A stretch of 64,000 nucleotides of DNA from Embiotoca jacksoni (GCA_022577435.1 JAKOON010000013.1:3588001-3652000); one strand, 5' to 3'. Positions 38,914 through 53,783 are shown, counted from the first letter of the stretch. The notes: generated by a model not told the origin, from the sequence alone. Made by a program: numbers and translations.

Positions 38914-41023
38914 CGGTGGTGAGATGTTCTTGTTTTTTTTCCAATCACAACAACACCTGTACATCCAAACTCGGAGGAGAGGGGGAAATTACTGCTGCGG
39001 AGAAAGTGACTGCAATAACATGATGTGTTTATTAAGTGTGCGTGTTTCCTGCCAGGTTTGGCACATCCTCCACGTTTCTACAAAAAGAAAAACAGGATCT
39101 TGCCGAGTGATTGGATTTGACAGGGGAATAAAAAAAACTTGCAAAATGGACCCTGATGTAGCCGATCGCTGACCTCCTCCGTGACCTCTGCTTACGGAGG
39201 AGGAGGAGGAAGAGGAGGAGGAGATGGGCAGGTTTTTTTCAGGCGGCCTAAACGTTTGCGCCTCAGGCAGCAGAGACAGACTGCGCTGATCTGGCCGATG
39301 TTGCGAACTGACGCTCAAATGCTCAAACTCTGTCCCATGATGCTGGTTAAGAGGGCGGAGGAAGTTATGGCAGAGCTGCAGGTTCTATATGATGGAGGAG
39401 GAGGAGGTGGCTAGATCACCAGGATCAGTATCAGAATTATTTATTGTCATTGTACAGGCCAAATTGAGAAAAACAGACCAAGTCGGTGCGCCACAAGGGG
39501 AATATCAAATATAGATGAAATATAAAAATACAAACACAATATAAAAGATTAAAAAAAAAAAAAAGGGTAAAAAGACATATGTGCGTGTTTGTCCAATCCA
39601 GATGTAGATGCAGGTACTGCAGTTATTAAATTGCATACATGGAAGTATTTACATGGAAAGAATCTAAAATATATAACAGAAATAGAATTATATTTATAAT
39701 AAGAATAAATTTGATTGTGTGTGGGGTAGATTTTTTTTACATACGAGATGCCTTCAAATGCAAGATGATTCAGCATTTTTACACTTTTAAAGAAGGAGAA
39801 AAGGAAAGAGTCGTGATATGATTTTTAAGTTAATGGAAGACTTTATGAGAAACTATTCAAATAAACGTTCTATATATGACCGAAAGGGTTTTCTGAGCTC
39901 TGCGTATTCACAGAGGCTCCTCACACTGCTATGGTAATGAGCAGCTCAGAGGGAGACCCACTGTAACTGTGAGATGATTATGATAATCTCATATACTCCA
40001 CCGCTGAGCACAACACACACACGCACTTTCAGATACGCTGTATGCACCCTTAACTGTGTTACTAGGCAACTGAAACCCGTTAGCCCCCACAAAGTAGCCC
40101 CCCCCAACCAACCACACACACACACACATCCACATGAAGAAAGGGGGAACACTGCAACATTGCTCATGAGGTGTATGCATGAAAACATGCATATGTAGAT
40201 GTCATCAGCCTTTGAGTGCACACAGGAGGCTAACACTCACACATAAGCATCAATTAACTACAAAAATATATAAAAATACTGTGACATCTGGCCAAATGGG
40301 CCTCAGTCTAGTCTGCAGCACGTCGCTTGTGTTGCACGGCCTCCTGCACTAATTGTGGTGTTGTTGCGATCAACCCCAACATATCAACAGCAGTATTTTT
40401 TTTTTTTATATTGGTGCAAATCAACAACCCAAATGTTTCTGCTTAACCTGCAACCAGATCAGTCAGCGAGCTCCACCTAACCATTAAAACCGCAGATCAG
40501 CTGTGTGAATAGAAAATCTGCTCAGTGCAACTGGCTTCTCCTCCCTGTTTATTTATTTATTTTATTTTTTTTAAATTATAAAACACAATGTTCCCTAAAT
40601 GTCATTAATGAATGTGTCCTCTTAAGCATGCTCAGCCCTACGAATGCTTCACCCGGCACATTACCGGAGACATGTGACTCCATTAACGGGGCCGACCCGA
40701 ACAGAGAAAAGCCGAAGCGGCGCCGATGCACAGAGCAAATATTTCAGCTGGCGTGTTGCTGAAAGTGACGGCACAGAGTCCTCGCTGTATGTAGCTCTGC
40801 GAGCAGACAGGATAAGGCCAGAGGGTGAGTAAACATGAGATGGTAACATGCACAGCTCAGTAATTACACGAGTTTGACACAAGACACTGTGCCAATTAGC
40901 ACAGCGGTGTCAGGCTGAGCCAATGACGGTGTAGTATCCAGGGAACATGTTGGAAGACAGCGGCCTGCTGCAGTCAGATAAAAAGAGGACAAAATAAAAC
41001 CAACAAATTATCATCACTGGAGG

Positions 41024-41056
<33 letters not shown>

Positions 41057-42035
41057 GGTGACGTTTAGTTTACTAGTAATGAGGAGCCCTGCTCAGCGTG
41101 TCTCTGGGGGAGTTTTCTGAAGTCTCGGTAAATAATTCTGATGAGGTCATAAAAGTATTTAACACAAGGAGTGGATGACAAACAGGAGATGGGGGGGGGG
41201 GGGGGGGGAGTTGAAGACGTGCAGCGTCACATTTTCTACACTTTGTTTCAGGATGTCTCGGCCTCTGCTGCTTTAATTTACTCCTTCTTGGTAAAAAAAT
41301 CGGTCTCTTATTAGTTACCCGTATTAAAAGCCTATCGATCCGCTGGTTTAGTTCTGTTTTTCCACAATAGCTAAAGAAATACACCTTAAATGACCCACAC
41401 GTTTATGCCCATACACAAGTCATGCATTAACGCACAAGTCTTTACATTTGACCACATCCTACAATTAACTCTGATACTGCTGAGTGGTCAAATTTTAAAC
41501 AGAGGAGCCAGATTAAGGCGCCTTCATCAGGTGAGACCGGAACAGATCCTGGTTTACCTGTAGATTCTAAAATCAGGCCGTTTCTAGGACAAAAAAAAAA
41601 ATTAAAAAAAATTTAAATCACACCTTGCCACTCACAGTCCATCAAGTATTATCTCAGTGAGCCCACTGGTAAGAGGAGGCTACACAGCAGAGAGTTTGTA
41701 CTACACAGGAGAGCTCCAGCACTGCCTGCATCAGGCCGATGGCTTTGGCTGGTCTGATAATGTACAGCTCGCCGGCATGAACCAAACTGAGGATGAGGCA
41801 GGGCAGCGCATCGATGGCATGTATTTATAGCCGTGCTGTCATCAGAAACCCCCCCCTTCCCCCCCGACACGAGGCACTGGCTCCCGCCCTCAGGGAAACC
41901 CCTAGCAACAAGGAACTCCAGCAAGCCGCCCACCGTTTATTTTGGGTGGCTGCAGACAGACCCACGATGGTTTCAGGCTCGCTGCTGCGTTTCCCTGAGA
42001 GCATGATGCGTTGAGGGGGTTGTGTGTGGTTGTGG

Positions 42036-42116
<81 letters not shown>

Positions 42117-42192
42117 TGCGTGTGTGGTGAAGAGAGTGGCGGAACTGAGTGGGCGCATGCGTGCACTTTAGCAGAGTGTGTACTGCAAAAGG

Positions 42193-42236
<44 letters not shown>

Positions 42237-45200
42237 TTTTTGTGTCTTAATTAAGCACGCCGTTACAAGTAGGCCATTAAATGTTTGCCTGATCTAAGCT
42301 CGCTTAAGCCAGCCAGAAGTGAGACGCTGCACTGACGGGGTGGATTCATCCCCGCACCATAGAAAAACGACTTTATTTCATAATCCGCGAGACAAACTTC
42401 CTCATGTTCATGTTAATGGACATGAACATAATTGAGAAGCGGCAGGTGGCGGGTACAGGTGAGTGGGCATTAAGGTTTGCCGGTTCATGTCTCACAGACG
42501 GCAGGGAGGTGCAGCGGGGAGAATTTCCGTGACCGACAGGCCGGAGCGAATTTCTTCGCAGCCAGTGCCTGTCTGTCCGAGCGCTTGATGAGCCGAACAG
42601 CTGCTTTGTCGGTGGAGGGTGAGGGAGACGGCCAAAGAAAGGCCGAGATGGGGAGGGAGGGGGGGAGGGAAGAGGGGATCTGAGAAAGAGAAACTACAGG
42701 AGAAATACAGAGGCGAAAAGAGAGTGTTTGATAGAAGCAAGCATGGTAGCAGTTATTTTCCCTAACTGAGAAAAATCCGCCCTGATAGTGGAGAAATTCT
42801 TGCGGTTTATGAAATAAAGTTTTATTAATCCAGAAGGAAATTCTTGCTAATCGGAAGTGGGTACCAAACTTTCTTACTTTTATGGCACCAACTGAATTGC
42901 TTCAAAGATTTCATATCAATACGATTTAAAAAAAAAAAAACATTCCTTGTCATTCGGTACCAAATTTCAATACCTGGATTACATCTATATGAATACATTT
43001 CCAATATAAAACAGAACTTTTGCTCGTTTTTAGAATGAGTAAATTTCAGCGTGTGTGTGCGTGTGTGGATTGTTTCTCTACTTGCTCGAGATAAAAATCA
43101 ATCAGTTCAACGTTGGCATATTGTCTGCATGCGAGGTATTTGTGGAACATCTGTAAATTGTGGTATTTTGCAATAGCTTGCAAGTGAGGCGTTTCGGGGA
43201 CACCTGTACAGGTCGTTGCTAGATTTGATCAGTGGGAGGAAGACTCTGCCTGTGATTGGTTGTTATGTTGTGGGAGGGGTTAGGATTAAGGTGAGGGACC
43301 AGCTGACTGATAGTGAAACAACCAATCACAGCACTGGAAGGTTTAGCGTGTCCAGCCCTCCGGCTGTAAAACTGAAGTCTGTAGCTATAGCTCACATGTG
43401 AGGCATTTAGGGAACATCTGTAATTTGTGGCATGTTGTAATAGCTGGCGTTTGATGTGTTTAGGGGACATTTGTAAATTGTAGCTACAGAAAATAACCTG
43501 GGTTTCACTCAAAACAGCATGAAAACTAAAAAAAAGAGAAAGACAAACACACAGTGGTGAACAGGGTGAGGCAGCTAAAGAGAGAGAGAAAGACAAACAG
43601 AGAGAAGCTGTAAATATCCCAGACTGAAAGCAGAGGTCCGACATGGGTTCAGTTCAAGGTCACGCATCGCCCAAACCCGGCTGGCACAATCCCGGGGAAG
43701 CGATGCCTGGAAGGCCATGGTCCTGTCCCCCATGATGTTACGGTAGTACAGTCTAAATATGGACAAGCCACAGCGTGCCCACAGTTCTCTCCAGCAAGGT
43801 GTGTCGCTCTGAATGTGTTCGTGTGTTATGGGACTCGACAGTTGAAGCAGAAATACGACTATTTTTGAGGCTAATCCTGAAGATTTCGCTCATAACATTT
43901 CCCTGAAATTTCCCTGAAGATTGCAGAGGAAAAACATTAGTTATGACTCTGGTGTAAATTCTAATTCTTTCAGAACTGTTGTACGTCCTGCACGTCTCCG
44001 TCTCACTTCACCCGCTGCAAGATTAAAGCCCAGAATCAGCCCTAACGTGGCGGAGAATACAGATATTTCACTGTTCCTCTGCTCCTTTCAAGACCTTTTT
44101 TTTAAAAAAAATGTTTAAACAGTGGCACCAAAAAGGGACCAGTCCCGGTCTCGGTGCTCATTATGCCCTGGCGGCGGCGGCGGACACTTTTTCAGTGTGA
44201 AACGTGCCGCGTACACCGAGGAGAGCTGCTGAGAAATCTGCATCTCTGAGGACTCCTCGACAACATGAGGCGGCGATATTGTGTTGATGTATCATCAGGG
44301 AGGGAAGGTGAAGGAGGCCAACAAAGAAGAAATGTGAGTCATATGCTCAGCTCTCCTCCTCCTCCTCTTCTTCTTCCTCTTCTTCTTCCTTTTCTTCTTC
44401 TTCTTCCTCTTCTTCTTCCTTCTCCTCTTCCTAAGAGCTCAGTAGCTCAAAGATGTCTACTAGGCAGACATCTTGCAAACATAACCGTGAATATAAGAGC
44501 TTTGACAACTTCACAATTTCAAAAAAACATCACTCGTATGTAAAAATTCAATCGTAAAATGCAGTTAAAACTAACCTGATTTTTGTTTTTGTTTTTTGCC
44601 ATTAATAATAATATTGTTATAGATAATGTATTGTTAGAAGTAGCTGTTATTGAGAACATCTTTTTAATAAGTGCATAATTTTGTTTTTGTTGCTGCATAT
44701 TGTAACATAGTAGTACATTATCTGGGAATTAAGAGAATGCTTATAGATTAAAATAAATGGAGGAAATTATATAATCCATTAACATGCAGATAAATAAAGC
44801 AACACTTGTGTATTTTAACGTCTGTTATATAGGTCGTCATCTTTGAACGAAATTGAGGAGAAAACAAAACGCATCAGGACTTACTAGCCTGCTAAATGAC
44901 TGTTCAGGGGAAACCCAGAAAAAAACAAAACAATGAAATATACCAAATAGAAATACAGAAAAGATTTCATTTTTTGGAATCAAATCGAGCTCTGTACAAC
45001 AAGATCAAACAAATTCAAAATACTTACAATGTGAGCACATCTCCAGGGGGTAACTGGCTTCATTTCCCTAAAGAGAGAAGAGAGGCAGACATTTCAGTTC
45101 AAGTTGGAACTGCAGACATCACAGCAGGAACAACTTGAAATTACTGAATGTGTAAAACATTTGGGGTTTCACCAGAGACCAAATCCATCTGTTAAATGGA

Positions 45201-48200
45201 TTTAAGATAAGCGAGCAGTGTCAGAAATCCCCCTCGACTCCGGCTCGGCATCACTGGAAATGTTTACGTGCGTTCGGAAACTGCCGATAGCATCAATTCA
45301 ATCCTGACACTTTCTGAAGTACTGCTCTTGTTGCATTTCAGCGCACGTCGTTATGTGAAAGGTAAAAACGCATTCTGTAAACAGCGTGTCGATTTTACGA
45401 GGATGACGACCCACAAACGGCGCCACAAATATTTTCAGGAAAGTGGATTTTACTCCGATGATATGAACTAAATTGTCACTCTAGTTTTACTACTTAAAAG
45501 TAAGAAACACAAAACTCGTAAAACCTTGATACCGATTACATTTTTAGATAAATTTCTACAGAGCTCAAAAGGTGTTTCCTTCCTCGTTTGTCAAACAAAC
45601 AATGGCGCACATGAGGACAGACAACAGACAAAAGGGCTCTTTTCATACCACACATTTTCTCAATGACAATACTAATGCAGACAATAGTGCATTCAGATAT
45701 GATTGTGTATTCAAAAATAATAATAACGGGTGGTAATGTTTGTAGAAATGGGCTGACGATATTACAAAATCTCCGGATACAAAGAAGCACAACTGAAACT
45801 GTCCCAGAGTTTTACAACATGTTTTGCCAATGGACAGAAAAAAAAAAGAAAGAAAAGAAATGAATGGCTTTAGACTGACAGACTCTACTGATCAATACAA
45901 AAGACAGATTGGAGCTCAAACTGATATGTTGAGTACTTTATGTACTGATGTTGGAATGTATTACTGTGCATTCATGCACAAAGTCATCGTCTTGTAGCCG
46001 TCTTTGCTGGCGTGTTGGGCATGTACGGAGATGTTGGCATCACTGAAACAGACCACTTCAAAGTCTTAATGCGTGACTCGGCTGTTGAGGTTGTTTTTGA
46101 TAAAACATTCACACGTCTTTCCTGCTTTTAAAAAGGCAAAACACGCTCCAGGGAGTGTGGATGTGAATTCCTCAGATAGCTCACGTGCTAACATGCCCTT
46201 CATGTAAGGCAGCGCCAGGACGGCCCATACAAATGAGATAGTCTTTCCTTTTGTGCATTACTGTGTGTTTAAAAGAACAAAAGATTTGCTTAAATGTTTC
46301 GCTTATTTTAGTCCATATGACACTTTAATTATTGCAGCTATGACTTACTCTACTACAATATGACCACGTTATTGCAATACAATGTGCTCTGGCAAAACTT
46401 GTTTATATTTGGCTTTTTTGAATGTGCAAAATTTAAATTAAACAGACAAAAAGCCGATTAAAGTTTTTTTTAATCGGTAAATAAATGTGGCAAAAATTCA
46501 AAAATAAATTTGAATAAAAAGCAATAACACAAAACAATAAAGAAATTATTAGCTAACTAGTTAAAATTATTTTAATGTAATAAAAAAAAAAATCCTACAC
46601 TAATATTTACAGATATCTGGTTGAAATATGTAAGAATGAGGAGTTCATTGTAGATTGCCCTTTGAAAAATACAAGTCATTTAAACCAGTTTCTGTGGATT
46701 TTTCTAAACAATGTTTAAGTAAAATGCTTTGAGTTTGTTTTTTTGTACAAGTCACGCTTCATGAACTGCATCAAATCCTCGCAGCTCTTTAAATTCACTC
46801 TGCCATCCAGAGACACTGCATGGCAGAGTGTGTGGTATTGGCTCATGTTCGACGGTCACATCCGCATCCCATCTCATCCAACACTGCAGTGTGTCCACCG
46901 AGCCCGACTGTGATTGCTGGCAGAGTGAGGCCGAACACTCACATGGGAGCCAATGGGGACTCCCTGTTGCAGAGAGGTGGGGGTGATGGGATGGAGATCC
47001 TACAGCTGAGAGAGCGCGGTGCTCTGGGCCAGCGAGCAATCGACCGGAATTGTCCTGCAGCTCCATCGAGGAATGCCAAAGTAGAGACGATGGTTGGCAA
47101 ACAGTCTGGGTTTAAGCTTCGAGTAGCTAAGTCCAGAGATTGGACAGCATAAAGGGGGTTTAAGATGCCAGCTCATGACTGCAGTTGTTCATGAAGGAAG
47201 TCGAACTGATAGCCATTTATGTCAAATTCTTATGCAAAAAGCTCAAATAGAAACTTCTTCAATGTGTTTAAGACCACAAAAACGATGACCTTGTGACACA
47301 CTGGTTAGAAATAGCTAGTGGGAGTTATGTCATCTACCGGCTTATCGTTGTGCTGCCGTGTAACAGCGGACTGACCTCACAGACTTCGTGGTATTTTGAG
47401 AGCAGCGAGGAGAAAAAGGTGACACAGGATTAGCCAGGAGAGCGCCTTATCATTTGACACCCTATCAGGAGAGCTTAGTCAGCCGCCGGTGCGGCGGTCA
47501 GAGGTCGACATATACATGGTTTTCCTCTCTGGGACAAGTTGACAGTTGGTGGGCACTGCCAGTTTAAGGGATTGAATTCCAGTGTAGCTCAATGCGCATA
47601 GCGCATGACTCCACCGTTACAGGGGTTGGGTGTCCCGTTGCCTGTGTAGCTCAGTAATAGTGACAATGTGATACTTTATTGATCCCCGTAGGGAGAAGTC
47701 CCTTTGTTTGCTTCCCTACACAGAGCTCGGTCAGCTATGCGGAGATTCAGAGACTGGCTACAACACTTCCTGAGGATTTCAGATTGAATGTTCAAGGACA
47801 GGGTGTCAGTCCTCCCCCACTCGGCTATATGAGACTTCCTTCAGTCTGGACTTGATCAGTTGTTACCTTCAGTTGCTGTTCATTCAGGGTCAATAGCAAC
47901 TTGCGGGAAAAGAAGCAAGAGACAATTGACGGAGAAATTTTGTTCGGCTTTACTTCTAAATTCTCATATCTGCACTTTTCACCACAAATGGACAGCATCA
48001 GATATTAGAAATGGCCTTATGGTTCTTTTAATTGACAAATCAGAACGCACTCTGAAGGACAAATGTCAGTGTTGGTGAAATTCAACGTACGCTAATCATC
48101 CAAGGAGTCATATAAATCTTAAATAAATTAGTTCCAATCAGTAATAACTATGAAAGACAAAGAATGAGCTGAATACTAAATGTATTTATCCAGGATTCCC

Positions 48201-51200
48201 ATGTCTTCAAATAAACAACACAACTGTTATTACACCCATCTGGGAAGTTGCAGCCTTTCTAAAGCCAAATGCACCAAAAGCGATGAATAGATAACATATT
48301 TATGCAAATTAGGACTTTTGGGGAGGCTTTGATGCAACACTGATATTTGCATTTTTCTCTAAGGCAAACCAAATGCTAAACACCAGACTTGTTCAAAAAA
48401 ATTACCCAAACACAATGTTAGGTCTGTACACCTTTCACAACATTCACTCTCAGCGAAGTGTTCACTGTAGGGTCTCTGGAGGTAAATAGACTTAAAGTAG
48501 AGCAGATTTAGTTTTGAGGATTACAGGTTTACCAACTAAGGCCTGCCTTCGGGCACTTCAGTGGCCAACGTGTGGTCAGGAGCAACGCTTTGTCATGTCT
48601 TCTGTGATAAATGACCTCATGCAGCTCTTGTTGATCTGCCTCTTTAGATACAAACAGCGCAAACCAGGAAGGATCGTAACAATATCGAAAAAGAAAGGGA
48701 GATGCGTACAGTGAAAAGGCATCTTGCCTACACGGAGAGGAATAGAAGCTGAAAGAGAAAGTCTCATGCTGGCTCATCAATAATGCATGCTTCATTCAGA
48801 ATCAATTAGGCCTTAGCACACAAAACACGTTTTGCATTATGAAGAGTCTGGCATCGTGGCTGGTTCAGTAGCGAGGCTACGGCCGACCCAAAAACCCGGC
48901 TAATAATAGACGTGCAGAACCCAGTCATAACATGAAAGACTGGGGAGCAGTGCACGGGGCTGCAGACCAGGGAGGGCTTCTCTTTTCAAAGGGTTTGGCA
49001 GGACATAAGAATATTTTTTTATCTCACGCTCAAATAAGCAAATTCAAATCACAATTAAAACTGCAAGCAGTGATGTACGGGCCCTCGCACTCCCGCGCAC
49101 CACATGACTAGGAGCGAATATTACCAAACAGGGGTCTTCAGGGCGGGGCTGTTATCATACCTGTGATGTTTGGAGAAGGTCGGTCCATGTACATAAGATT
49201 TAAAGCAACTCGTAGTTTCATGGCGAGACGCTCAAAATGGCCGCCTTTTACGGGCACACGCATCGACGAAAACGAATTATTTTAAGAAGATTTAATCCCA
49301 AACATGTTATCGATCCATAGAACCTAAATTCATGTCGGTCCGACAAAGTCCCTAGGAGGAGTTTGACAAAGTACAACGTGTCAGAATCGCCCAAAATGGC
49401 GACTAAATTCAAAATGGTGGACTTCCTGTCGAGTTGACGTAACGGTGCAATGTAACTTTTTTGTGCGTCTAGGTGTGATACACGTGTCCACCGGATTTCG
49501 TGAATTTAGGCAAATGTGGCCGCCGGGGCATCTCTGTAGGGGGTGCTCTCGAGCCGTTTGGCCGCGCCCACTCGCGACTCCACTAGAATAAGTTGTACAA
49601 TCACAACTGACATAATGGAGGTTTCGCCTTTTAAGAGAATGAAAACCTTTTCACCTCTCATACATCTGCAGGATGCCTTGTGTGCAGTTTGGGGGGCGGA
49701 GGGGGGGGGTTCAGCTGTTTAGTCAAAGGCACAGCAGAAGCAGGAGTCGCTGCTCCTTCACTCCCCTGTCAAAACGTGTTGATCGAACAAGCACACTTTT
49801 GATTAACGGCCTGCTTCTCCAACGTTTAGGCCACTGCACATTCGCACACTTCGCTCACTCCCTTTTCTGGATAATTATCGATATCAAGTAATGATATACG
49901 CTCGAAATGATCCACTGCTCCATAATACACGCTGCTGCCCTTGCAGTGCAGTCAATGCAATCTAGAACATGCGGGAATGGAGCGGTGACTTGCATAAATA
50001 CTAAAAATTCATAAACACTGCAGTGTCTGCGCTCGGCAAATTAGCATAGCGTAGAAAATCCAAGAAGAGAGCGGACGCATACATCCCTCCCTTAATCCCA
50101 TCTGTGGTGCCCGAGATATTATGCATAACACCACAAAGGATGGACTGAGAGACACACTGGACCGATTCATATTCCCTACGTTGATTCCATCTCGAGGGAA
50201 AAAAACATCAGTGTCAGCCTCAAAAATCTGCATCAGGCCTGAGCGAGCGTGTGTTTATTCGTGGTCTTATTATGCACACTTATTTCAAGATCCTTTTTTT
50301 CCTTGTAGTAGTCATAAATATATGTACTATAACACCGATGTCTCCATGTACTAGTAAGAGACAGACAAATATGTACGTTAATCATTCTTGATCATTACAG
50401 TAACTGTGTGCTCAATAGAAAATCTGCTGAATAGATGATTTCATGTAAGATGAAGGGGATGAATTGATGCTGGATTGTTTTTTTTTTAGGATATTTCCGA
50501 AACTCTTTGATGGATTGTGGATGCCCATACCGATATGTGCATATATTATTTTTCCACCAAATCAAGTCTCTCCAGGAGTGGTATTATCGTATTATCATGC
50601 ATATCATGATTGCCCATTGGCAGACACAAAATACTGTGCTTTTTAAAATGTAAAACACATTCGCTGGGCAAAATAAGAAAACTACTTTAAGTTCGGTCAT
50701 GTAAATCATCTCGTCTTTTTTTTTTTTACACATTTTAAAAGTGTAAGATTCATTCTACTTAAATACACCTGGAAGATGCTCCCCGAGACAATCCTGACAA
50801 TAGCCACACCCATTTCATCAAGTATCAAGCATTTAATTGGCTAAATGATCATTTTGGGCCAATGCTGATATTTTATTGGCACCTGCTGATAACCAATGAC
50901 ATGCATAATATTTGGGCATTCCTTTAAAATGATAATTGTATGTAAGCTAGTGTCTCTCCAAAACAACACTTGCCAAACTTGAAAAAGAAAGCACATTAAA
51001 AAAGACCCCTTCAGGCAAAACACCTCATTCACCTTCTCACAGTCGCTGGTGCTTTCAGCCGACGGCGCGATGAGCCCGTCGTGTAATTATGTTCTCAGTT
51101 GGCCAACCTGTGTACAAAGTGAGACTGAAATCACAGCAGCGGGAGTTTGTGATCGCATTTCAAGTCAACACTTGTTACACTCGCTGGCTGATAAATGTCA

Positions 51201-52433
51201 ATGCGATAACAGCAGGACACTACAGAAATGATGTACCCGAGCGCCGACACCACTACGTGATTAGTCAATTGACAAAAACTTGATAAACCACTTTGACATC
51301 AATTATCGTTCCTTTTGTTTTTCGCAAAAATAAACAATATCGGTTTCAGGCTTCTGTAATCTGTGTTTGCTACTCGGCTCTCTTCTTTTTTTCGACGATT
51401 GTAAATTGAGTACTTCAGGTACAGCGCTGCGGCCTGGTGCCGCCCACCTACCGCTCACAGCTTCAGCCTTCGCTGTGATTATAGTCTGGAAACTTTGCTC
51501 GCATTAAGGTCCGCTCAGACGCCCCGAAGGTCGGATCAATCGGCGACCGGTGGGGGAGGCGACGCGGGAGGACATTGGAGGAGTTCCAACAATTGCGGCG
51601 GTGCCACGGTGTCATACGGTATGTGATGGTCACTGCTGATTGGTTAATCAACCCGACGTCTATGCCTGTTAGGATGCAACGACTGCAAACCATCTACAAC
51701 AGAGCGGCGCCAGACCGATATATTCATGCAGGGAATTCAGCTAACCGACAAAAAGGTTGGTTGGATAAAATTATCTTCAAGCACTCTGGGAACTTGTGAG
51801 ACAGAATCACTGCCCATCATAAACTAGAAGGACATCTAAAAAGCAACAAAACGGTTTATATGTGTGTGCACATGGGAAGTCAATTTAAAATGTTTTTTTA
51901 TTTTTTTATTTATTTTACAACAACAATGCAACTTACTGACATTATTTCCGAGTAGGTTTATTTGTGGCGCGTTGTCTCCCTGCTTCGCTTGCTTGGTGAG
52001 TTCAGGGATCACAAGACTCCCCTCCTCCACACGGATGTGTCTGTTAGTATCAAGCTTACCATATAGCCCGAGCTTCATGATAAACATACTCAACCCTCCG
52101 GAGCCACGGCAGAGTGTAAGAGCTGAGCTGTGCTTTCAGACTGGTCTTTAAATAGATCGTACCCCTCCGTTTTTCAGCCCAACTTTGTGCAGCAGGCAAA
52201 ACACTGGCCAATAACCAGCTGACTGTGCAATATCATTAAAAGAAAAAAAAAAATACTACGCGGTTACATAGTCAAGAAATCAAAATGAACTGCACCGACC
52301 GTGCAGACATCGAGTTACTCCCCTTCTGTTCCTCAAAGAATCATCCCTCACCTTTTTTTTTTTAATCTTGTTTTGCAATATTGCCAGTGTAGGCGTGTTT
52401 GCATTTATATGAATATGCTCGCTTCCTGCGTGC

Positions 52434-52469
<36 letters not shown>

Positions 52470-53730
52470 GTGTGTGTGTGCGTGTGTGTGCGTGTGTGTT
52501 TCTGTGGATGTGTCGAGGATCTGTACCAGATTTAGGAGTCAAGTGCAAATATGAAAATAATTACCAAAACCCGAGCTGCCTGAAGGAACTCCAGCAGGGC
52601 TAATCCTCTCAGCCGTTTCTATCCCTGGCTTGGGCTAGTCTACAAAGGGTTTTGAAGGCTGTGTAAACTAACAATGCCTAAATCTTCTTATGAATTAACC
52701 TAGTGGTGAACAAGCTTTACTACGTCTGCCAAGTGCTGAGAGCACGAGAACATTCACTTGTCATCGCTACCCAACAACTCCACACTGGACTATTCTCCAA
52801 AATGGGAACTTTGGAGAGACTAAAGTAGAGTAATGTAGTGACATAAGGAGGTCCCAGCAGACAGCACAGCAATGACAGCATAACGCACAGGTCATTTTTT
52901 TCTAATTAATTTATTGTGCATTTTGTTCGTATATTAATTAATGATTTTGTTTGTCAAATGGCACAAAACACAATACAGGAAAACCCCATCAGGAGTTTCA
53001 TATTATATGTTTTGTTAAAAAGGGTCAAAAACTTTGAGATAAAATTTACAATTATATATATATATTTATATATATATATATAACAAATCTACTCAAGATT
53101 TGTTACCGGATACCTTCAACTAGCTAATTTCAGCACAAATATTTTGACATAAATGAGCACAGCAGGGGTTCATGCAGGTGGTAGCACTTGCAGACGTCAA
53201 CGTGTTGGAACAGCAGCCTCCACAAAAAGCACCAATGCCAGTCAATTACAACATGCCAAAATCAGTCAAATTTGTAAAAAATTTAATCATTTTCAAATAT
53301 GACTTCTTTTTTTTTTTTTTTTTACTAAAATGTCATTACTTTTACTGGAAATGGGAGAATATTTGTCAGTTCCTTTATGGTAGGCGTTGGGGTTTGCCAA
53401 AAGGTTTCCCTATTGAACAAACGCATGAATTCAGCCAGAAACAGCAGGTTACATTCACAGTCTGAATCTATGGACCACTGCAGGTAAATTGCTTCAGGGT
53501 GTATTAGATTGCTGCAGGGAATCACTATCAACATATTGTTTGTTTCATTGCCACCACGGATAGTCTGCAAAATCTGCTTTTCGAGGTTAATTATATGCAA
53601 AGCATTTTAGAGCCTTGAATGCAAGTGAGGCATTCAAGGCTTCCAATGTGATTTAAAAATCAGGCGAGAACCATCAATCAGCCGTAGATGCTGCTTCTCG
53701 ACAAGTCATGTATGTATGTATGCATGCATG

Positions 53731-53783
<53 letters not shown>

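Larger units (their letters stand above)
33255..45027 (-). other. PPP3R1 intron 2 content
   Basis: About 11.8 kb without a supported exon. It holds a pure C run at 33422-33447, an AT microsatellite at 34141-34181, a dispersed repeat at 34835-35003, a T-run/G-run junction at 36711-36752, a GAT repeat at 38877-38912, a retroelement tail near 39421-39520, two GT microsatellites at 42038-42235, a CCAAT inverted pair at 43131-43490 and a CTT tract at 44350-44432. The block 35880-36180 lacks simple repeats and might be conserved noncoding sequence. Confidence 0.6.

Noticed and set aside
41825..42254. Long Thr-His and Val-Cys open frames
   Set aside because: They are translations of GT/CA microsatellites.
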